In this document: positions 21,649 to 32,884 of the stretch, one piece after another
Layout of the letters: each line of letters starts with the position of its first letter
Numbering within the stretch: the first letter of the stretch is position 1
DNA from: Adiantum capillus-veneris
Lineage: Eukaryota; Streptophyta; Polypodiopsida; Polypodiales; Pteridaceae
Direction: 5' to 3'
Assembly (NCBI GenBank): GCA_014529385.2
Contig: CM043959.1
Span: forward strand, 89,599,529 to 89,663,528
DNA length: 64,000 bases
Program-made: the position numbers and the translations under genes
The notes under the pieces: model-generated
Database searches by the model: none
Seen by the model: only the letters and a program-made list of their open reading frames with translations
What the model was told of the DNA's origin: nothing

Positions 21649-22227
21649 TATGATCCTTTAAGCCAAGAGGAGTTGCGTGCCATCCATACAAAAAAGGCAG
21701 CCAAGGCACAAATAGAATTGAAGAAGATACAAGCTCAAGCTGAGGCTAAGGAGAGACAACAACGTATAAGACGAAAACGAGAGGCTAACCTTGGAGTCAC
21801 ACATGCATTCCAAGTTGAAATCGACGAGGATTGGTTGGACTCTGACACACCTCTACGATACCCTATTGAGCTAAATAGCACCTATGGAAAAGTGCTATAT
21901 AACGCCTTATTAGACACGGGTGCTAAATATAATCTGCTATCATATGGGGTGTGGTGTCAGTTAGGGAAGCCACCTCTATCTGAGAGTATTATCCAAGTCA
22001 AGGGTGTCAACAAGAAAAAAACTGCGGTTTTTGGAATCTGGCACACTTCTGTCAGTTATGACAATGGGGTTGTAGCTCAAGACTTTTTGGTCATGCCTGT
22101 TGGAACTATGGAGGGTAATATAAACCTAGGACGCACGTGGATGATAGCCACCAAATGCACTACTGATTGGGGGACAGGGGGTGTCACAACACAGAAACCA
22201 ACTCTTAGCCTGCCACGCAAGCCATAG
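21649..22227 (+). pseudogene. E4 post-integrase second retropepsin-like domain
   Basis: In frame with integrase. After the stop come YDPLSQEELRAIH and a highly charged, probably helical stretch (Lys, Gln, Glu, Arg; about residues 5-40 of the ORF at 21673). A retropepsin-like fold follows: NALLDTGAKYNLLS with the catalytic DTGA at residues 81-84, VVAQDFLVMPVG, then INLGRTWMIATK and DWGTG at residues 140-159. This C-terminal block resembles the E5 protease (ILGRPWLMAMK, DWGTG) more than E4's own protease 1. An aspartic-protease domain after integrase is unusual for gypsy elements. Alternatives are an env-position domesticated domain, or a fused fragment of another element. Confidence 0.75.
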
Positions 22228-23030
22228 TCCCTGAGATATTGCCTCTTAAGGAAATAAAACCCAAAACATTGCATGTCCAAGAGGTTGAACCATATGTCCC
22301 CATAGCCCAACTCTCTAGAGCTTCAACTGATGTAGTTGAAAGAAAGCTTGAGACAGAAAAGAACCATCCTAATATAACAAAGAAAACATACAAGTGGGTC
22401 CCTAAAGCTTCTTTAGCAACCTTAGCCAATGCTAAAAGACCGCAACCTGGTAAGAGACATCCCATTCGTCCCAACAAATGTAAAGAAATGCTATGTTGGA
22501 TTCCTAAAAAACTATTGGAAACCCAAGGCTACTATGAAGGAAATGATCAAATCTGGGTGCCAAAACGTAAATTGTGCTCTTACTTGTCACCGGGCCCATG
22601 TGAGCTCAATCCTGTGGCTCCAAAACAAATTGAAGATCGTGGAAAGGAAAAAATCACAGAATGCGACACACCTGCTCCAGAGCTAGTTTGGGTACCAAAG
22701 AAAGAACGATTTGTTCCACCTAGCTCAGGAACAGGGAAAGAAAATGAAGCTTCTTGCTCTTCATGTAGTTCCTATACGAAAATAGAAGCTTCGATACAAC
22801 CTCCACCTACCATTGTACATATCCATACAAGCAAGAAAGAGTTTACACCTCCCGTTGTAAGTTCACCATCTACAACGATGTTGCAAATAAAATCATGGGA
22901 GAGTACCTTACCACCCTTGCAACTAGATGAAACGCATAGAGCGGTCGAAAACTATTGGTTAAAGCCTTCACCTATAACAACTTGGAACAACTGGTTTCAA
23001 AGGGTGACGACATCATTTCAAACGGTATGA
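22209..23030 (+). CDS. E4 3'-terminal ORF with repeated W[VI]PK motifs, function unknown
   Basis: In a different frame from the preceding protease-like domain, whose frame ends at 22225-22227; the two can be linked by one frameshift near 22210. The reading is Lys/Pro/Glu-rich. It repeats KWVPK, CWIPK, IWVPK and VWVPK at residues about 52, 86, 105 and 150 of the 263-residue ORF opening at 22239 (no ATG there). There is no transmembrane segment or signal peptide, so it is not a classical env. It ends at TGA 23028-23030, right before the polypurine tract. E7 has the same kind of motif (KWIPK, IWIPK, LWIPK). I do not recognise a named family. Confidence 0.5.
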   Translation, partial: PATQAIVPEILPLKEIKPKTLHVQEVEPYVPIAQLSRASTDVVERKLETEKNHPNITKKTYKWVPKASLATLANAKRPQPGKRHPIRPNKCKEMLCWIPKKLLETQGYYEGNDQIWVPKRKLCSYLSPGPCELNPVAPKQIEDRGKEKITECDTPAPELVWVPKKERFVPPSSGTGKENEASCSSCSSYTKIEASIQPPPTIVHIHTSKKEFTPPVVSSPSTTMLQIKSWESTLPPLQLDETHRAVENYWLKPSPITTWNNWFQRVTTSFQTV

Positions 23031-23037
23031 TCTACCC

Positions 23038-23051
23038 AAGGAAGGGGGGAG
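23038..23051 (+). promoter_or_regulatory. Polypurine tract of E4
   Basis: AAGGAAGGGGGGAG directly upstream of the TG that starts the 3' LTR. Confidence 0.75.
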
Positions 23052-23610
23052 TGTTTGTTGACATCCATTATTCACTTGCTTCCCTCTCAACCTTTCTCCC
23101 TGACCTCTTAATCTCCAATCTTAGGGAATGTATATATAAAGACTTATACTCACAAAAAACAAAAATAATAAAGAGCAAGAGCAATTAGCAAACGAGTATG
23201 CACAATAAAAGTCAAAACATTGACCCAAACCTACACATTCACATCCGGTACATTGAAACAGAAACCTATGTCATTAAACACCTTTGATCCTCATCACTCG
23301 AGTGATGGAGGGTAGGTAGGATTAATACAATAGGAGTGTTTCTGTTTTCGAGTTGAGTGATTAGCAAAGTTCTTTTTTCCCACTGATGTTCCTCCTAGAG
23401 GTATTCCTTGTGTTTCCTAGTGTGTACAAGAGCGTGTTGCTGTTGTTAGGATTTGGACCTTCATGGAATCTTTCTCTCGACTCACTCTTCAAATCAAGCG
23501 CGACCATCGACACAAACAGGTGTTTCTTGTCCATTAGCATTGCCCCTTATCTTTTTTGCATCTATGATTGTCTGCTTTGATTGTGATTGGTAGCATAATA
23601 TCCAGCACAT
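23052..23610 (+). repeat. 3' LTR of E4 (start clear, end uncertain)
   Basis: Starts TGTTTGTTGACATCC after the polypurine tract. A TATA box (TATATATAAAG) lies at 23131-23141, fitting a U3 promoter. No partner LTR is in the window, so the end is only estimated. Confidence 0.5.
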
Positions 23611-24679
23611 TTGCTTAGTAACAAACATTTAATTCAATGTAATTTTTTGTCATAATCACTTGTCTAGGTTTAAAAATCAAGCAGTCCGACTAAGCTAGTT
23701 TGACCAAGTTAGGTGTTAGAGATCTTCTCTTAATACCATGGGGAATGTCTTCCTAATAATCAATGGTTACTTAGTTTCTTAATCTGATTTAGGTAGAATT
23801 GTCTGAAATGTACTAGGGCTTTCTAGTGGGCTTGACCCTATTGACCTTTCGCTTAAGTATTATAAAGGGAGTTTACTAGTGTGATGAGCCTGGGGAGGTG
23901 TATCAGTGTTATATGACCCCCCAAAGTTACAAAATTAAAATGCTGAAAATGAACAAACAAAAAATCAAAGCGCCACATTGTAAAATCTTAAGCTGGAAGA
24001 GAAATCTCAGCTTGATTTGGTACTTTACTCACATGTATCGCCTATGGTACTAGAGCCCTAGAGGTTCCCATTGTGGGCGCTTTTCCTTGAAAAGCAAAAA
24101 ACCCAAGGCATACAAAATAAGCACACACATCAAAATTGAATCACTGTGAAAAGACTTTGGGGGGTCAAAGGAAAGGTAATCAGTCAGGCGAGGATTTCAT
24201 GAGAAATTCCTTTTATCGTAGCTTAACAACAAGGTCTTCTAGGTATAGCCTCTAGTCAACCCTCGAACATGAAATACTTGGCTCTCGCGATCAAACAACT
24301 TAATTGACCAGAGAAAATTAAGAAGCTTACCCATGGTATTAATAGTCGATCTCTAGTGCCTTTCGACCGTTAAATTAGCAACCCCAGACTTGTTTAATTT
24401 TTTACCTTTACAGCAGCTGTTTATGAATTTTAATTATATTGCAATTTTATGTTTATTGCTGACAAATTGTTTAAAATTCTGTTACCAATCAATTTGTCTG
24501 TCTAAAACTGCATATGCTTTTTAATCGCTTATGAGAATGCAATTACTGTGCCAATGTTGTTTGATTTTGCAGTGACTGAAGAAGGCTAAGGACATTCATC
24601 TCAAATGCTCTTCCACCTTGAGGAACGAGCTTCAACTCAATAGCTTCCGAGGACGGAATCTACATCACGAAGGGGGGCA
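23611..24679. other. Unassigned stretch ending in a polypurine tract
   Basis: No credible ORF. A purine tract (GAAGGGGGGCA, 24669-24679) stands immediately before the TG of the E6 LTR, so at least the last 100 bases are the 3' internal end of E6. Confidence 0.4.
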
Positions 24680-25031
24680 TGTTAACCCTCACGGATCACG
24701 GACACCCTATCACCTACGACGGACATTCTAACCTACGGCGGACATTGTATTATTTATTTGGTAGAGTCAGGTACCGGGCTTGTCGGTCCAATAGGAAAAG
24801 GGTAAGAGTGATCGCCGATGAGAGGCGCACTCTAACTAGAACATTCAAGGGATTAGTTGGCTAAGCATGGGCGCCCAAGTGTGAATGGGGTGAGCTCATA
24901 TAAAAGTCAACTAAACCTAAAATTCACGCATTCTCTCATTTGTACTATAGAAGAGTGCTCTTGCTCCATCTCCATCTCCATCTCCATCTCCATCTCCATC
25001 TTCTTCTTCTTCACCTCCTTGTGTGTGTGTA

Positions 25032-25117
<86 letters not shown>

Positions 25118-25197
25118 CGATCGAGCATTACGAAGGCACGACGGCGGCGGCGAAGTGGCGGCTCCTTCTTCTTCGCGGCGAGGAATCCTCCACGAAG
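24680..25197 (+). repeat. E6 LTR, left part (split by E5)
   Basis: Starts TGTTAACCCTCACGG after a polypurine tract. A TATA-like CATATAAAAG is at 24897-24906, followed by (CATCTC)n and a long (GA)n. E5 is inserted at 25198; the right part would continue at 34459 to about 34574 (ending CCTTGCA). Confidence 0.5.
24966..25113. repeat. Microsatellites: (CATCTC)n then (GA)n
   Basis: Repeats of CCATCT at about 24966-25001, CTT repeats at about 25002-25012, then about 80 bp of GA at 25034-25113. They give low-complexity ORFs (ERER, SLSL) that are not genes. Confidence 0.9.
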
Positions 25198-25407
25198 TGA
25201 CGGGAGCAAAGCGAATTCCGAACCCCAACGGCCTCTAAAACACCGGGGACCGAATGGCACGCCTCGAGCCTGTCATGGTAAAGCAAACAGGGGGCACCAA
25301 CTAGCTTCAGCGGCTAGGACGCAAACAACACACCACCATAACAAAGTTTTCATCCAAGAGAGATGGATGCTTGGGAGTAATGATGAAAAGGAAAGGGAAT
25401 GAGATCA

Positions 25408-25470
<63 letters not shown>

Positions 25471-26781
25471 GGGAGGGGGTATAGCGGCTTAGTACTTAGG
25501 CATCACAAAAGGATGGCGAATCTGCACACCCTTCACACATACACAAGCTCACTCCAAAACACAAGACTAGGTGGCGATTCCGCACACCTCACATGGGCAA
25601 AACATTGCAAGAAAACATACTCACAAAACCTCAAGCTTTATTTAGAGAATTAGGCGATGAAATGGGGAGCATAGGGTAGGGGAATGAGAAGGGAGAGAGT
25701 GGTAGAGCACATGGCGGATAGGTGGGAGTTGATGGCGAAGACTCGCACGAGGATTATGGCCATCATCCTTCATTCAGTTGCCCTTCATCTTCCATAGCCA
25801 AGGGTGTAGAGGTCATGCTCAAGACAAGCATGGTGATTGCGGTGATGGTGATGGGGTGTGTGTGTGTGTGTGTGCTAGGCACACACAGTGCATAGTGTGT
25901 TCTTTGGTGATGTTGTGTGTTTTTGTGTGATGGTGACCCCTATTTATATAGGGGAGGAGGGGGGAGAAATTCTAGAATTTAGAAATGAAGAAATCATTAT
26001 CTACATAGGCCATGTGACTGTGGGCCCCACTTGTCTGGCTGTGTGTATATGTGCCAGAATAGCAGTCTCATGAGAGAGAGACTAAGAGAGAGAGATGGGT
26101 TGATGAAAAAAAGTGAGAGGTGACATGGAGAATAAGGTAATTACAAGAGGGGAGAGAGGGGAGTGTGTTCAGAGGTGAATCTGTGTGCAGATGTGTGTGA
26201 ACACAAGAAAAATCAGGTAACCACCGGGTGGGGATGGGTCTATGGGCACTTTTTTCAGTGAAACTGAGTGTGTGTGAGTGTGGGGGAGGTTATTTAGCTA
26301 CAAGACAAGAGACATGGCGCCCTTTAGAGATAGAGGGGGGTATTTGGGTCATGGGATATGATAGGAGAGAGAAAGAGGGGGTGGGGTATACTATTTTGGA
26401 AGATAGGGTAAGTTGCATGTGAGTTGGTGCATTATTGGTGAGTTATCATGCATTATTGGTGAGAGGTGGGGTAGCTTGAGGGGAGAGAGAAAGGAGAAAG
26501 GACAAGGGGAAGAGAGAGGGGGTTGACCTTTTGAGTGGAGGAGAGGAAAAGGGACACACAGCGGGGCAACAGTGAAGAAAAAGGAGGCAAGGTGGGGATG
26601 GGCTACCCCGCAGGCATGAGGTGGCCTATTTTACCTTTCTTATATATTTACATAATCATACTTTATTTTTTTCTTACTTTTTCCAATGCCTTTTATCACT
26701 CCCTCCCTAAGAGGGGGTTTTCATGGGGTGGGGACGAGAGAAGAGGGGTATGGGAACTTGGCTTGTGAAAAGCCCCCATCA
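25198..26781 (-). repeat. 3' LTR of E5 (1584 bp)
   Basis: On the minus strand it starts TGATGGGGGCTTTTCAC and ends GCTTTGCTCCCGTCA. The TATA element (TATATAAATA, minus) is at 25941-25950. A (GA)n tract at 25409-25469 is about three times longer than in the other LTR. ORFs inside this LTR are duplicated in the other copy and are not genes. Confidence 0.93.
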
Positions 26782-26797
26782 TTAGCCCTCCCCTTTT
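26782..26797 (-). promoter_or_regulatory. Polypurine tract of E5
   Basis: The minus strand reads AAAAGGGGAGGGCTAA, then the 3' LTR TGATGG. The terminal GGGCTAA before TGAT is the same as in the gag-only element at 56340. Confidence 0.85.
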
Positions 26798-26805
26798 GGC
26801 TAGAG

Positions 26806-27520
26806 GCATTCATGTCTCTAGCTCATCTGTTTGATCATTATCGTCAGAGGTGGCGGCTGATGGTGTGTCCTTATCTGGAATGTCAATTGGTGGAGTCTGG
26901 TCAAATCGAAGAAAATAAGGTTTAAGTCGCCAACCATTTACCCTGGTTTTATGAAGTTTTCCATCAGCCTCCATAAGCTGGTAGCTTCCATTGGCATACT
27001 TTTTCCTGATGATGAGAGGGCCTTCCCATCGGAGCAGGAGTTTCTTATCCTTGCGTGTGTCGAAGCGATTGTCGTAGCGGAGCACCAACATTCCTTTCTT
27101 CAATTCTTTTTTCCGGAGATGCTCGTTAAAACTAAGCCGTCTATGCTCTGCTTGTGCCGCATAATAATTTATTGCTTCTTCTCTGTCTAGCTGCAGTCTT
27201 TCCAAATTGATGATGTGATCTCTCAAATACATGTTGGGCTGTTGAAGCTGGCTTGCCATTACTCTGAGACTTGGTAGTTGCACTTCAATGGGCAAGATTT
27301 CTTCCTTACCAAATACTAGATGATACGGTGTGAATCCCAAGGATGTACGAAATGAAGTTCTGTAGGCCCATAAAGCAGGTAGTAGATACTTATCCCAGTC
27401 TCCAGGATGATTGTTTACCTGCTTGGTAATAATTTTAGAAACCATTCCATTTACCTTTTCAACTAGGCCATTACATTGAGGGTAATATGGTGAAGAGTGT
27501 CTCCTTGTAATGCCCAGTTT
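26806..27520 (-). pseudogene. E5 integrase C-terminal part
   Basis: Same frame after the stop. YYPQCNGLVEKVN supplies the catalytic glutamate, then LPALWAYRTSFRTSLGFTPYHLVFG, a long helical stretch and the SH3-like tail (GMLVLRYDNRF, WEGPLIIRKKY, LKTRVNGWRLKPY). It ends in an acidic tail (DDNDQTDELET) about 25 bases before the PPT. No chromodomain and no extra ORF follow, unlike E4. Confidence 0.88.
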
Positions 27521-29434
27521 CTACATTAATTCTCCTACCAAGTATGCTCTGAAACCTGGTCCTCTATCAGAGATGATCTCTAAAGGTGTGCCAAACCTAC
27601 AGCATATGTGCTCGTAGATAAATTTAGCTACCTCTACCGCTGTGATTCTAGTGGTGGCTGTAGCCTCTGCCCATCTAGTCATGTAGTCGACCCCCATGAT
27701 AATGTAGAATTTTCCTGAGTTGGCCCTAGGTAATGGCCCAATGGCATCAATACCCCATTTTTCAAATGGGCCATATGAGAGAATAGGTGTCTGTGGTTCA
27801 GGCATAAGTGACCTAGTGCCGGCCTTTTGACACAACTTACACGTTTTGCACCAGTGGTGTACATCACGGTTGAGGCTAGGCCATATGAAGCCTACCTGCA
27901 AGATTTTCCTACTTGTTATGTCTAGGGCAAAGTGACCACCACAGACCCCGTCGTGACAACTAGCAATTACTCCCGTGATTTCCTGAGAGAGAGGGACCTT
28001 CCTGAGTATTTGGTCCTTACCCTTACAGTACAAATTGTCATTGATGAGTCGATACCTTGTGGCCTTCCGCGTCAGCCATTGCTTCTGTCCCTTTGTTAAA
28101 TCTGAAGGGCATTCCCCTGTTTCCAAAAAATGCATGATGTCAGGCAAGGCATCACTTCCTTGAAATAGAGGGAGCTTTAGTTTTATTGCTCCAACCACCA
28201 CTTCCTGTAGTCTTTCACTTGCTAGGGCATCTGCTTCTTGGTTTTGAGCCCTTGGGATATGGTGTATTTGAACTTCTTCAAACTTACCCAACAAGGTTTT
28301 TACACCACTTAAGTGAGTCCTTAAACTAGGATTCTTGCATGTCCATGCTCCATTTACTTGCCTTACCAGAAGTAGAGCATCCCCAAATACATTAAGGCGT
28401 TGTACACCTTGCGAGACGCACCATTGTAGACCCTTGGTTAGTGCTGCATACTCAGCTTCATTGTTAGAATGTGAATCTAACAGTTGGCCCAACGAAAATA
28501 CCTTTGTCCCTTTGTCATCAAAGACCTCTACGCCTTCAGCTGCTTTGTCGGACGCTCGCTTGTAGGCTCCATCAAAGTAGAGAGAGTATGCTCCTTCTAC
28601 CATCGGTGGTACTGGAGGTAATCGGACTTCTCCTTCCTTAGATTGATTCTCCTTCCCTTCAAAGACTTGGTAGGTCATGAGTCCCCCCAAACTTGCCCTT
28701 GTCATGCTTTCTACCTGTACCGTGTAGTCAAACTCTTGCAGACGAACTAGCCATTTAGTAATTCTAGCAGACACATCCATGTGTTGTACAACATAGGGAA
28801 ATATTTCATCCGTGGTTAGAATCACAAATTGCTTAGGCAGCAAATATGACCTAAACTTTGTAGTTGCAAATCTAAGAGCTAGGACTAAGTGTTCCACATG
28901 GGTGAAACCTTTCTCTCTTGTTGTCATCATTCGACTGGAGAAGTAGATTGGCCTCATGAAAGATGTCGTCGTATCCTTTGGGAGTAGCACAGCCCCCAAT
29001 GAGTCATCACCAACACTTGAGGTGACATAGAATTTTTCATCCCACTTAGGTGGTGAGATAGTTGGCAGAGTGGCTAAGACCTCATTTACCTTGTTGTAGT
29101 GATGTTCGCTTTCCTCGTCCCAAGTGAAAGTTGATCTTTGAGTGAGTTGTTGCAGTGGTAGAACAAGTTGTGATAGTAGATGTATGAATCTACTTAAGTA
29201 CCTCACCTTCTGTAGAAAAGCGACCAGTTGATGTGCGGTCGTTGGTGAAGGTAGGGCTATGAGTGCGGACACCTTACTTGGGTTGGCGTTGATACCTTTT
29301 GCTGAAATTTCATGGCCTAGTAGAATGACTTTACTCTCTCCAATGTGGCATTTATCCACATTTAATTGCCCACCTAGGCTCTGCAACCTAGCCAAACCTT
29401 CAATTACCTTTTCTAAATGTGAAATACGGGAGCT
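27521..29434 (-). pseudogene. E5 RT connection, RNase H, archaeal-type RNase H and integrase core
   Basis: Residue numbers are from the ORF starting at 29395. RT connection and first RNase H run to about residue 230. There VTSSVGDDSLG replaces the usual TDAS block and THVEHLVLAL remains. A second RNase H of archaeal type follows at about 270-392 (YFDGAYK D275, NNEAEYAAL E313, FGDALLLV D339, NQEADALA D389); all four acidic residues are present. The integrase zinc region (H481, H488, CKTCKLC) and core follow (GIDAIGP D550, ISDRGPGF D610). A TAG near 27520 stops the frame before the catalytic glutamate. Confidence 0.9.
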
Positions 29435-31213
29435 TTATATACAAAAATCATCAATGAACACTCTTATGGATGTTCCAAAGAACGGTTGAAAAACATATGT
29501 GACATATCTTTGGAATGTGGCAGGTGCATTTGTGAGACCAAATGGCATAAAACTGTATGCAAAACAACCCCATGGCGTGATAAAAGTGGTTTTTAGCTGA
29601 TCTTCCAAGGCTATGTGTATTTGAAAGTATCCAGAATAACCATCACAGATGGTATAGCATTCAAAACCCGCTACTTCATTCAAAATTTCATCCAAGAAAG
29701 GGAGAGGAAAGTGGTCTCTCTTTGTAGCTGTATTTAGTGGTTTGTAGTCAACACAGACCCTCCACTTACCATTCTTTTTAGGCGTCACCACTACGGGTGA
29801 CACCCATTCCGAGTTTTCTACAGGATCGATGAATCCCGCCTCCAGCAGTTTCCTTACCTCGGCCAAGAGTGCCTTTTCTTGTATGACCCCCAATCGTCGT
29901 AGCTTTTGCACAACTGGTTTTACCCCTTCCTTCAGCTTAATATGATGTTCCACCACTGTAATGCCTGTGATTCTTTCATAGTTTTCAATGAACAGGTTAG
30001 GAAATCCCATCAACATTTGCAAAAAACTATCTTTCTCCTCAAGTGTTAATTCCGTAGACAACATACCCTTCAACCTACTTCCTCCTAGGCCAGGTGATTT
30101 GCTCTCCTCTTCATTGGGTTGCCCTTTTGGTGATGGATCACCAGTTGTGCTTACCCTTTGTGGATCCTTCATAATGATACCCATCACATCAATGGAACTG
30201 TCACTTTCGTCGGTGGATGTGGTCTCCTCCTCAGAACTGGAAGATTCCCTAGTGGTTTCATCTGCCGATGTTTCCAGATTCATTTGCTTCTTCTTGCCAA
30301 TCCTCATGTTGTAGTAGATTGTCTCCCGTTTCTTACCGGTCATGCGTAGAAGGCCAGTACCCCAGTCCTGTTTTGCCTTCATGGCCATCAACCATGGCCT
30401 TCCCAAAATTAGTGGATAGCCCTCCCCCTTAGTAGGCGTTACAAAAACATCTACCTCTACCTCAGTGTTGAAAGCTTTTATTTTCACGGCACTTACCACA
30501 CCCACACACTTAACTTTTGCGTTGTTTGCCATCTTTGCCTTGCATGGAGAAGGCCTGTCAACCTCGAGCCCTAATCGAAGCATCATAGCTTCGCTCATTA
30601 CATAGATTTGTGCACCTTCATCAATGTAGGTGTTTCCAACCCTCTTTCCTTTTATGTTTACGTCGACAATTGGAAGGATGTCATCCGTGTTGCATCCCGA
30701 AATTGCTCCGGCTACCTTTGTTTTGGAGCGTCTTGTACTTACCATTTTAGACCATTGTCGCCTTACTTTAGGTACAAGATGTAGCAGCTGTGGCCATGTA
30801 ATCTTCAGTCCTTGCTCTGCCACATCCAATGTTAGATCATAGGGCTTAGAACTTTCCCCTAGATGGAAGTCGGTGATGCCCAATTTCCGCCGTGGCCTGG
30901 ATGGCCTCTTGCTAGTTTCTCCTCTCATGCTTCTCTCATCATCTGATTGTGTAGCTTTCTCCCTCCTAGCTCTTTTCACAGTCATGGCTTCAAGTGGTTC
31001 TAAAAAGGTTACCTTATCCTTACCCTTGTCCCTCTCCTTTGCTCTAGGTGGATCCACTACTACGGCTTTTCCTTTCTCTTCTAGCCTTATGATGTTTACA
31101 GGGCGATCAGGTGGTGGGGCTGGTGGAAGAGGTGGGATGGATGCTTGTAGTGGTGTCTGGGGTGGACGTAGAATTTGTGTTGGTGGGGGTGGTGCTCGGG
31201 GTGGGGGTGTTCT
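29435..31213 (-). pseudogene. E5 protease and reverse transcriptase
   Basis: A proline-rich linker (31213-31060) leads into a 540-residue ORF starting at 31057. Its retropepsin has NTYIDEGAQIYVMS (D-E-G-A at 146-149 where D-S/T-G-A is usual), then LILGRPWLMAMK and DWGTG. An acidic Ser-rich linker follows (SSSSEEETTSTDESDSS), then RT with GFIDPVENSEWVSPV, KKNGKWRVCVDYKPLN, DGYSGYFQI, FGLTNAPATFQRYV and the catalytic FIDDFCI at 534-540. A TAA directly after FCI replaces the usual tyrosine codon, and the frame continues in the next segment. Confidence 0.88.
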
Positions 31214-31455
31214 TTATCTAGGGGGTGACAATTGGTTCCTCCTACCTCCTCTATTATAGTTTTGTCGTGGTTTGGGACAATAGTACATACCGTGACCGTC
31301 TTCTCCGCAGTTGTAGCAATGATACTCCCTGTTTTGTCGTCGTGCTCTTCCAGGGTCTTGATCTCTTTCTTGACTCCTCCCTTGCTGTATTAAGTGGACA
31401 GACAAATTCTGCAGTTGGTCAGTAATATGGGCCAACATATCTTGTTGGTCATCTC
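31214..31455 (-). pseudogene. E5 Gag C-terminal segment with CCHC zinc knuckle
   Basis: Contains CYNCGEDGHGMYYC (CX2CX4HX4C) at residues 41-54 of the 74-residue ORF, then Arg/Gly/Asn-rich sequence. A TAA at 31214-31216 interrupts a proline-rich linker that continues in the same frame into the protease. Confidence 0.8.
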
Positions 31456-32084
31456 TTACCCCAAGAGCCGGTGGTGGTGGTTGTCGTAGTTGCTGGTCGA
31501 CGCGATGTTCCTGCTTCTGTTGATTCGGTTTCCTTGGCTTTCATTCGCAGCTTCTTGTCCTTAAGGCGAGCAATCTCAACGACTAACTCGTACGTAGCCG
31601 GGAATCTACCTTTCACCTTCTCCTTGAGAAGCGGCCATAAGCCATGCGTGAACCGATCTTTTTTTAGGAAATCGGGTGTAGCTTCCCCCCTAGCCAGTGA
31701 CTCAACCCACCGTTCCCACAAATCCACAAATTTGGACTCATAAGTGGCATATTCTAAAAGACCCTCCTGCTTCAAGTCTCTCAACTTGTCCCACAACTTT
31801 TTTGAAGTGGTACCTCCCCCAAAGCGCCTCTTAAAAGCGGTTTTTAAGGGTTCCCAGTCATCCTTGGTTGCTTGTGGAAGTGCATTGTACCATGATCTAG
31901 CTTCTAGCTTCATGAGATGCTTAAAGATTCTAACCCGGGATTCATCCGTATCTTTGTTGCTCACTACACATGCTACTTCAAAGTCATCTAGGAAGTCTGT
32001 TACCAAATCCTCCCCCTTCTTTCCTTTAAATGTTGGAAATGCTACACTTGCCATGATTACTGAGAGAGAGCTAGAAAGACACAC
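31449..32084 (-). pseudogene. E5 Gag, retrotransposon Gag domain
   Basis: About 211 residues. The Gag core has FPTFKGKKGEDLVTDFLDDF, KLEARSWYNALP, DWEPLKTAFKRRF, SKFVDLWERWVE and FTHGLWPLLKEKV. It is followed by a basic, Thr-rich tail (ETESTEAGTSRRP). A frameshift near 31455 separates it from the zinc-knuckle segment. Gag would form the particle and package element RNA. Confidence 0.85.
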
Positions 32085-32089
32085 TGCTT

Positions 32090-32884
32090 AACTTGCAAAA
32101 GTTTTTTTCTTTTTTACAAGGAGGTGTGTATACCCTCTTATACTAGGACATAGATTAAAACTTCAAACGGTACATTGCCTTGTACCAAAGGTAAGACAAA
32201 TGGTTGATTTGATGCCAGAACCTCCAAAAACCGCTCCCCACCCGGCGTGGTGTCAATGACGTGCTGGTAGTGAGCCTTCAAATCCAGTATTACCTTGATT
32301 GAGCGTACACGTGTTGGTATGTGTGATCTGTCTTGAGGTAGGTTGTACTGATTCATGTGAAGCTTAGAGGTGCTTAGTCACTATCCAAGCTTGTGGGAGA
32401 GGGTGGTGTTCTTTCCTGAAACAAACTTAGTAGATCCCTAGTTTCTCTAGTGAGAGTGTGAGCCAATGCTTCCGTTATCTGTGCTACAACATCAGGTGCG
32501 ACTTGAAAACTGACTGTGGTAATTACCTCGGTGACTTGAGTTACCCGATTCTCAAAGTAGAATAGTGTTGATTCTCTATTTTGTAGAGCTCTTTCCATTT
32601 TGTTGTTGTGGGTTGGTTGTAGGTTGCGGACATGGTTTCGACCTTCTCCTTCTTCTTCTTGGCACTTGGCCTATGTATATCCACTAAGTTTGGCGTGTTG
32701 GTTGACTCTCCCACTGCAAATCGATTATCGTTACGCCTGGCACTCGAGCTTCGATGCGGAGTTTGTCTAGTTGTGCTTGGAGCTCTTCTTCTTCTGTCGT
32801 CCAATTAGCAAAATCTGCTGGCCATTCATCCATTCACAATAGTTTAGGGGTTTCAGTCTTGTAAGCTGAAGGGTTTCATGAAAA
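32090..32884 (-). pseudogene. E5 pre-gag/Gag N-terminal region, fragmented
   Basis: The minus strand has an ATG near 32833 opening MDEWPADFANWTTEEEEL. Pieces in three different frames follow (for example MERALQNRESTLFYFENRV at 32598 and MNQYNLPQDRSH at 32356). Frame changes and stops break it. I recognise no domain. Its position before the Gag domain suggests an N-terminal extension of Gag. Confidence 0.45.

Larger units (their letters stand above)
13640..23610 (+). mobile_element. E4: 5'-truncated Ty3/gypsy element with a post-integrase protease-like domain
   Basis: The order is gag, protease 1, linker, RT, RNase H, integrase, charged linker, second protease-like domain, ORF with WxPK repeats, polypurine tract and the start of a 3' LTR at 23052. 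A TRIM-like element interrupts it at 15602-16988. No 5' LTR matching the 3' LTR start is present before 13640, so the 5' end is missing. There is no chromodomain. Most of the polyprotein lies in one of two frames broken by point stops. The right border is uncertain. Confidence 0.75.

Noticed and set aside
22209-23030. Envelope-like protein
   Set aside because: No signal peptide, no transmembrane segment and no furin-like site are visible.
24907-25260. ORFs made of ERER or SLSL repeats (also at 35201-35420 and 38241-38840)
   Set aside because: Translations of GA/CT microsatellites, low complexity in every frame.
25888-26768. Small ORFs repeated at 33561-34441
   Set aside because: Both sets lie inside the two E5 LTRs, antisense to the element.
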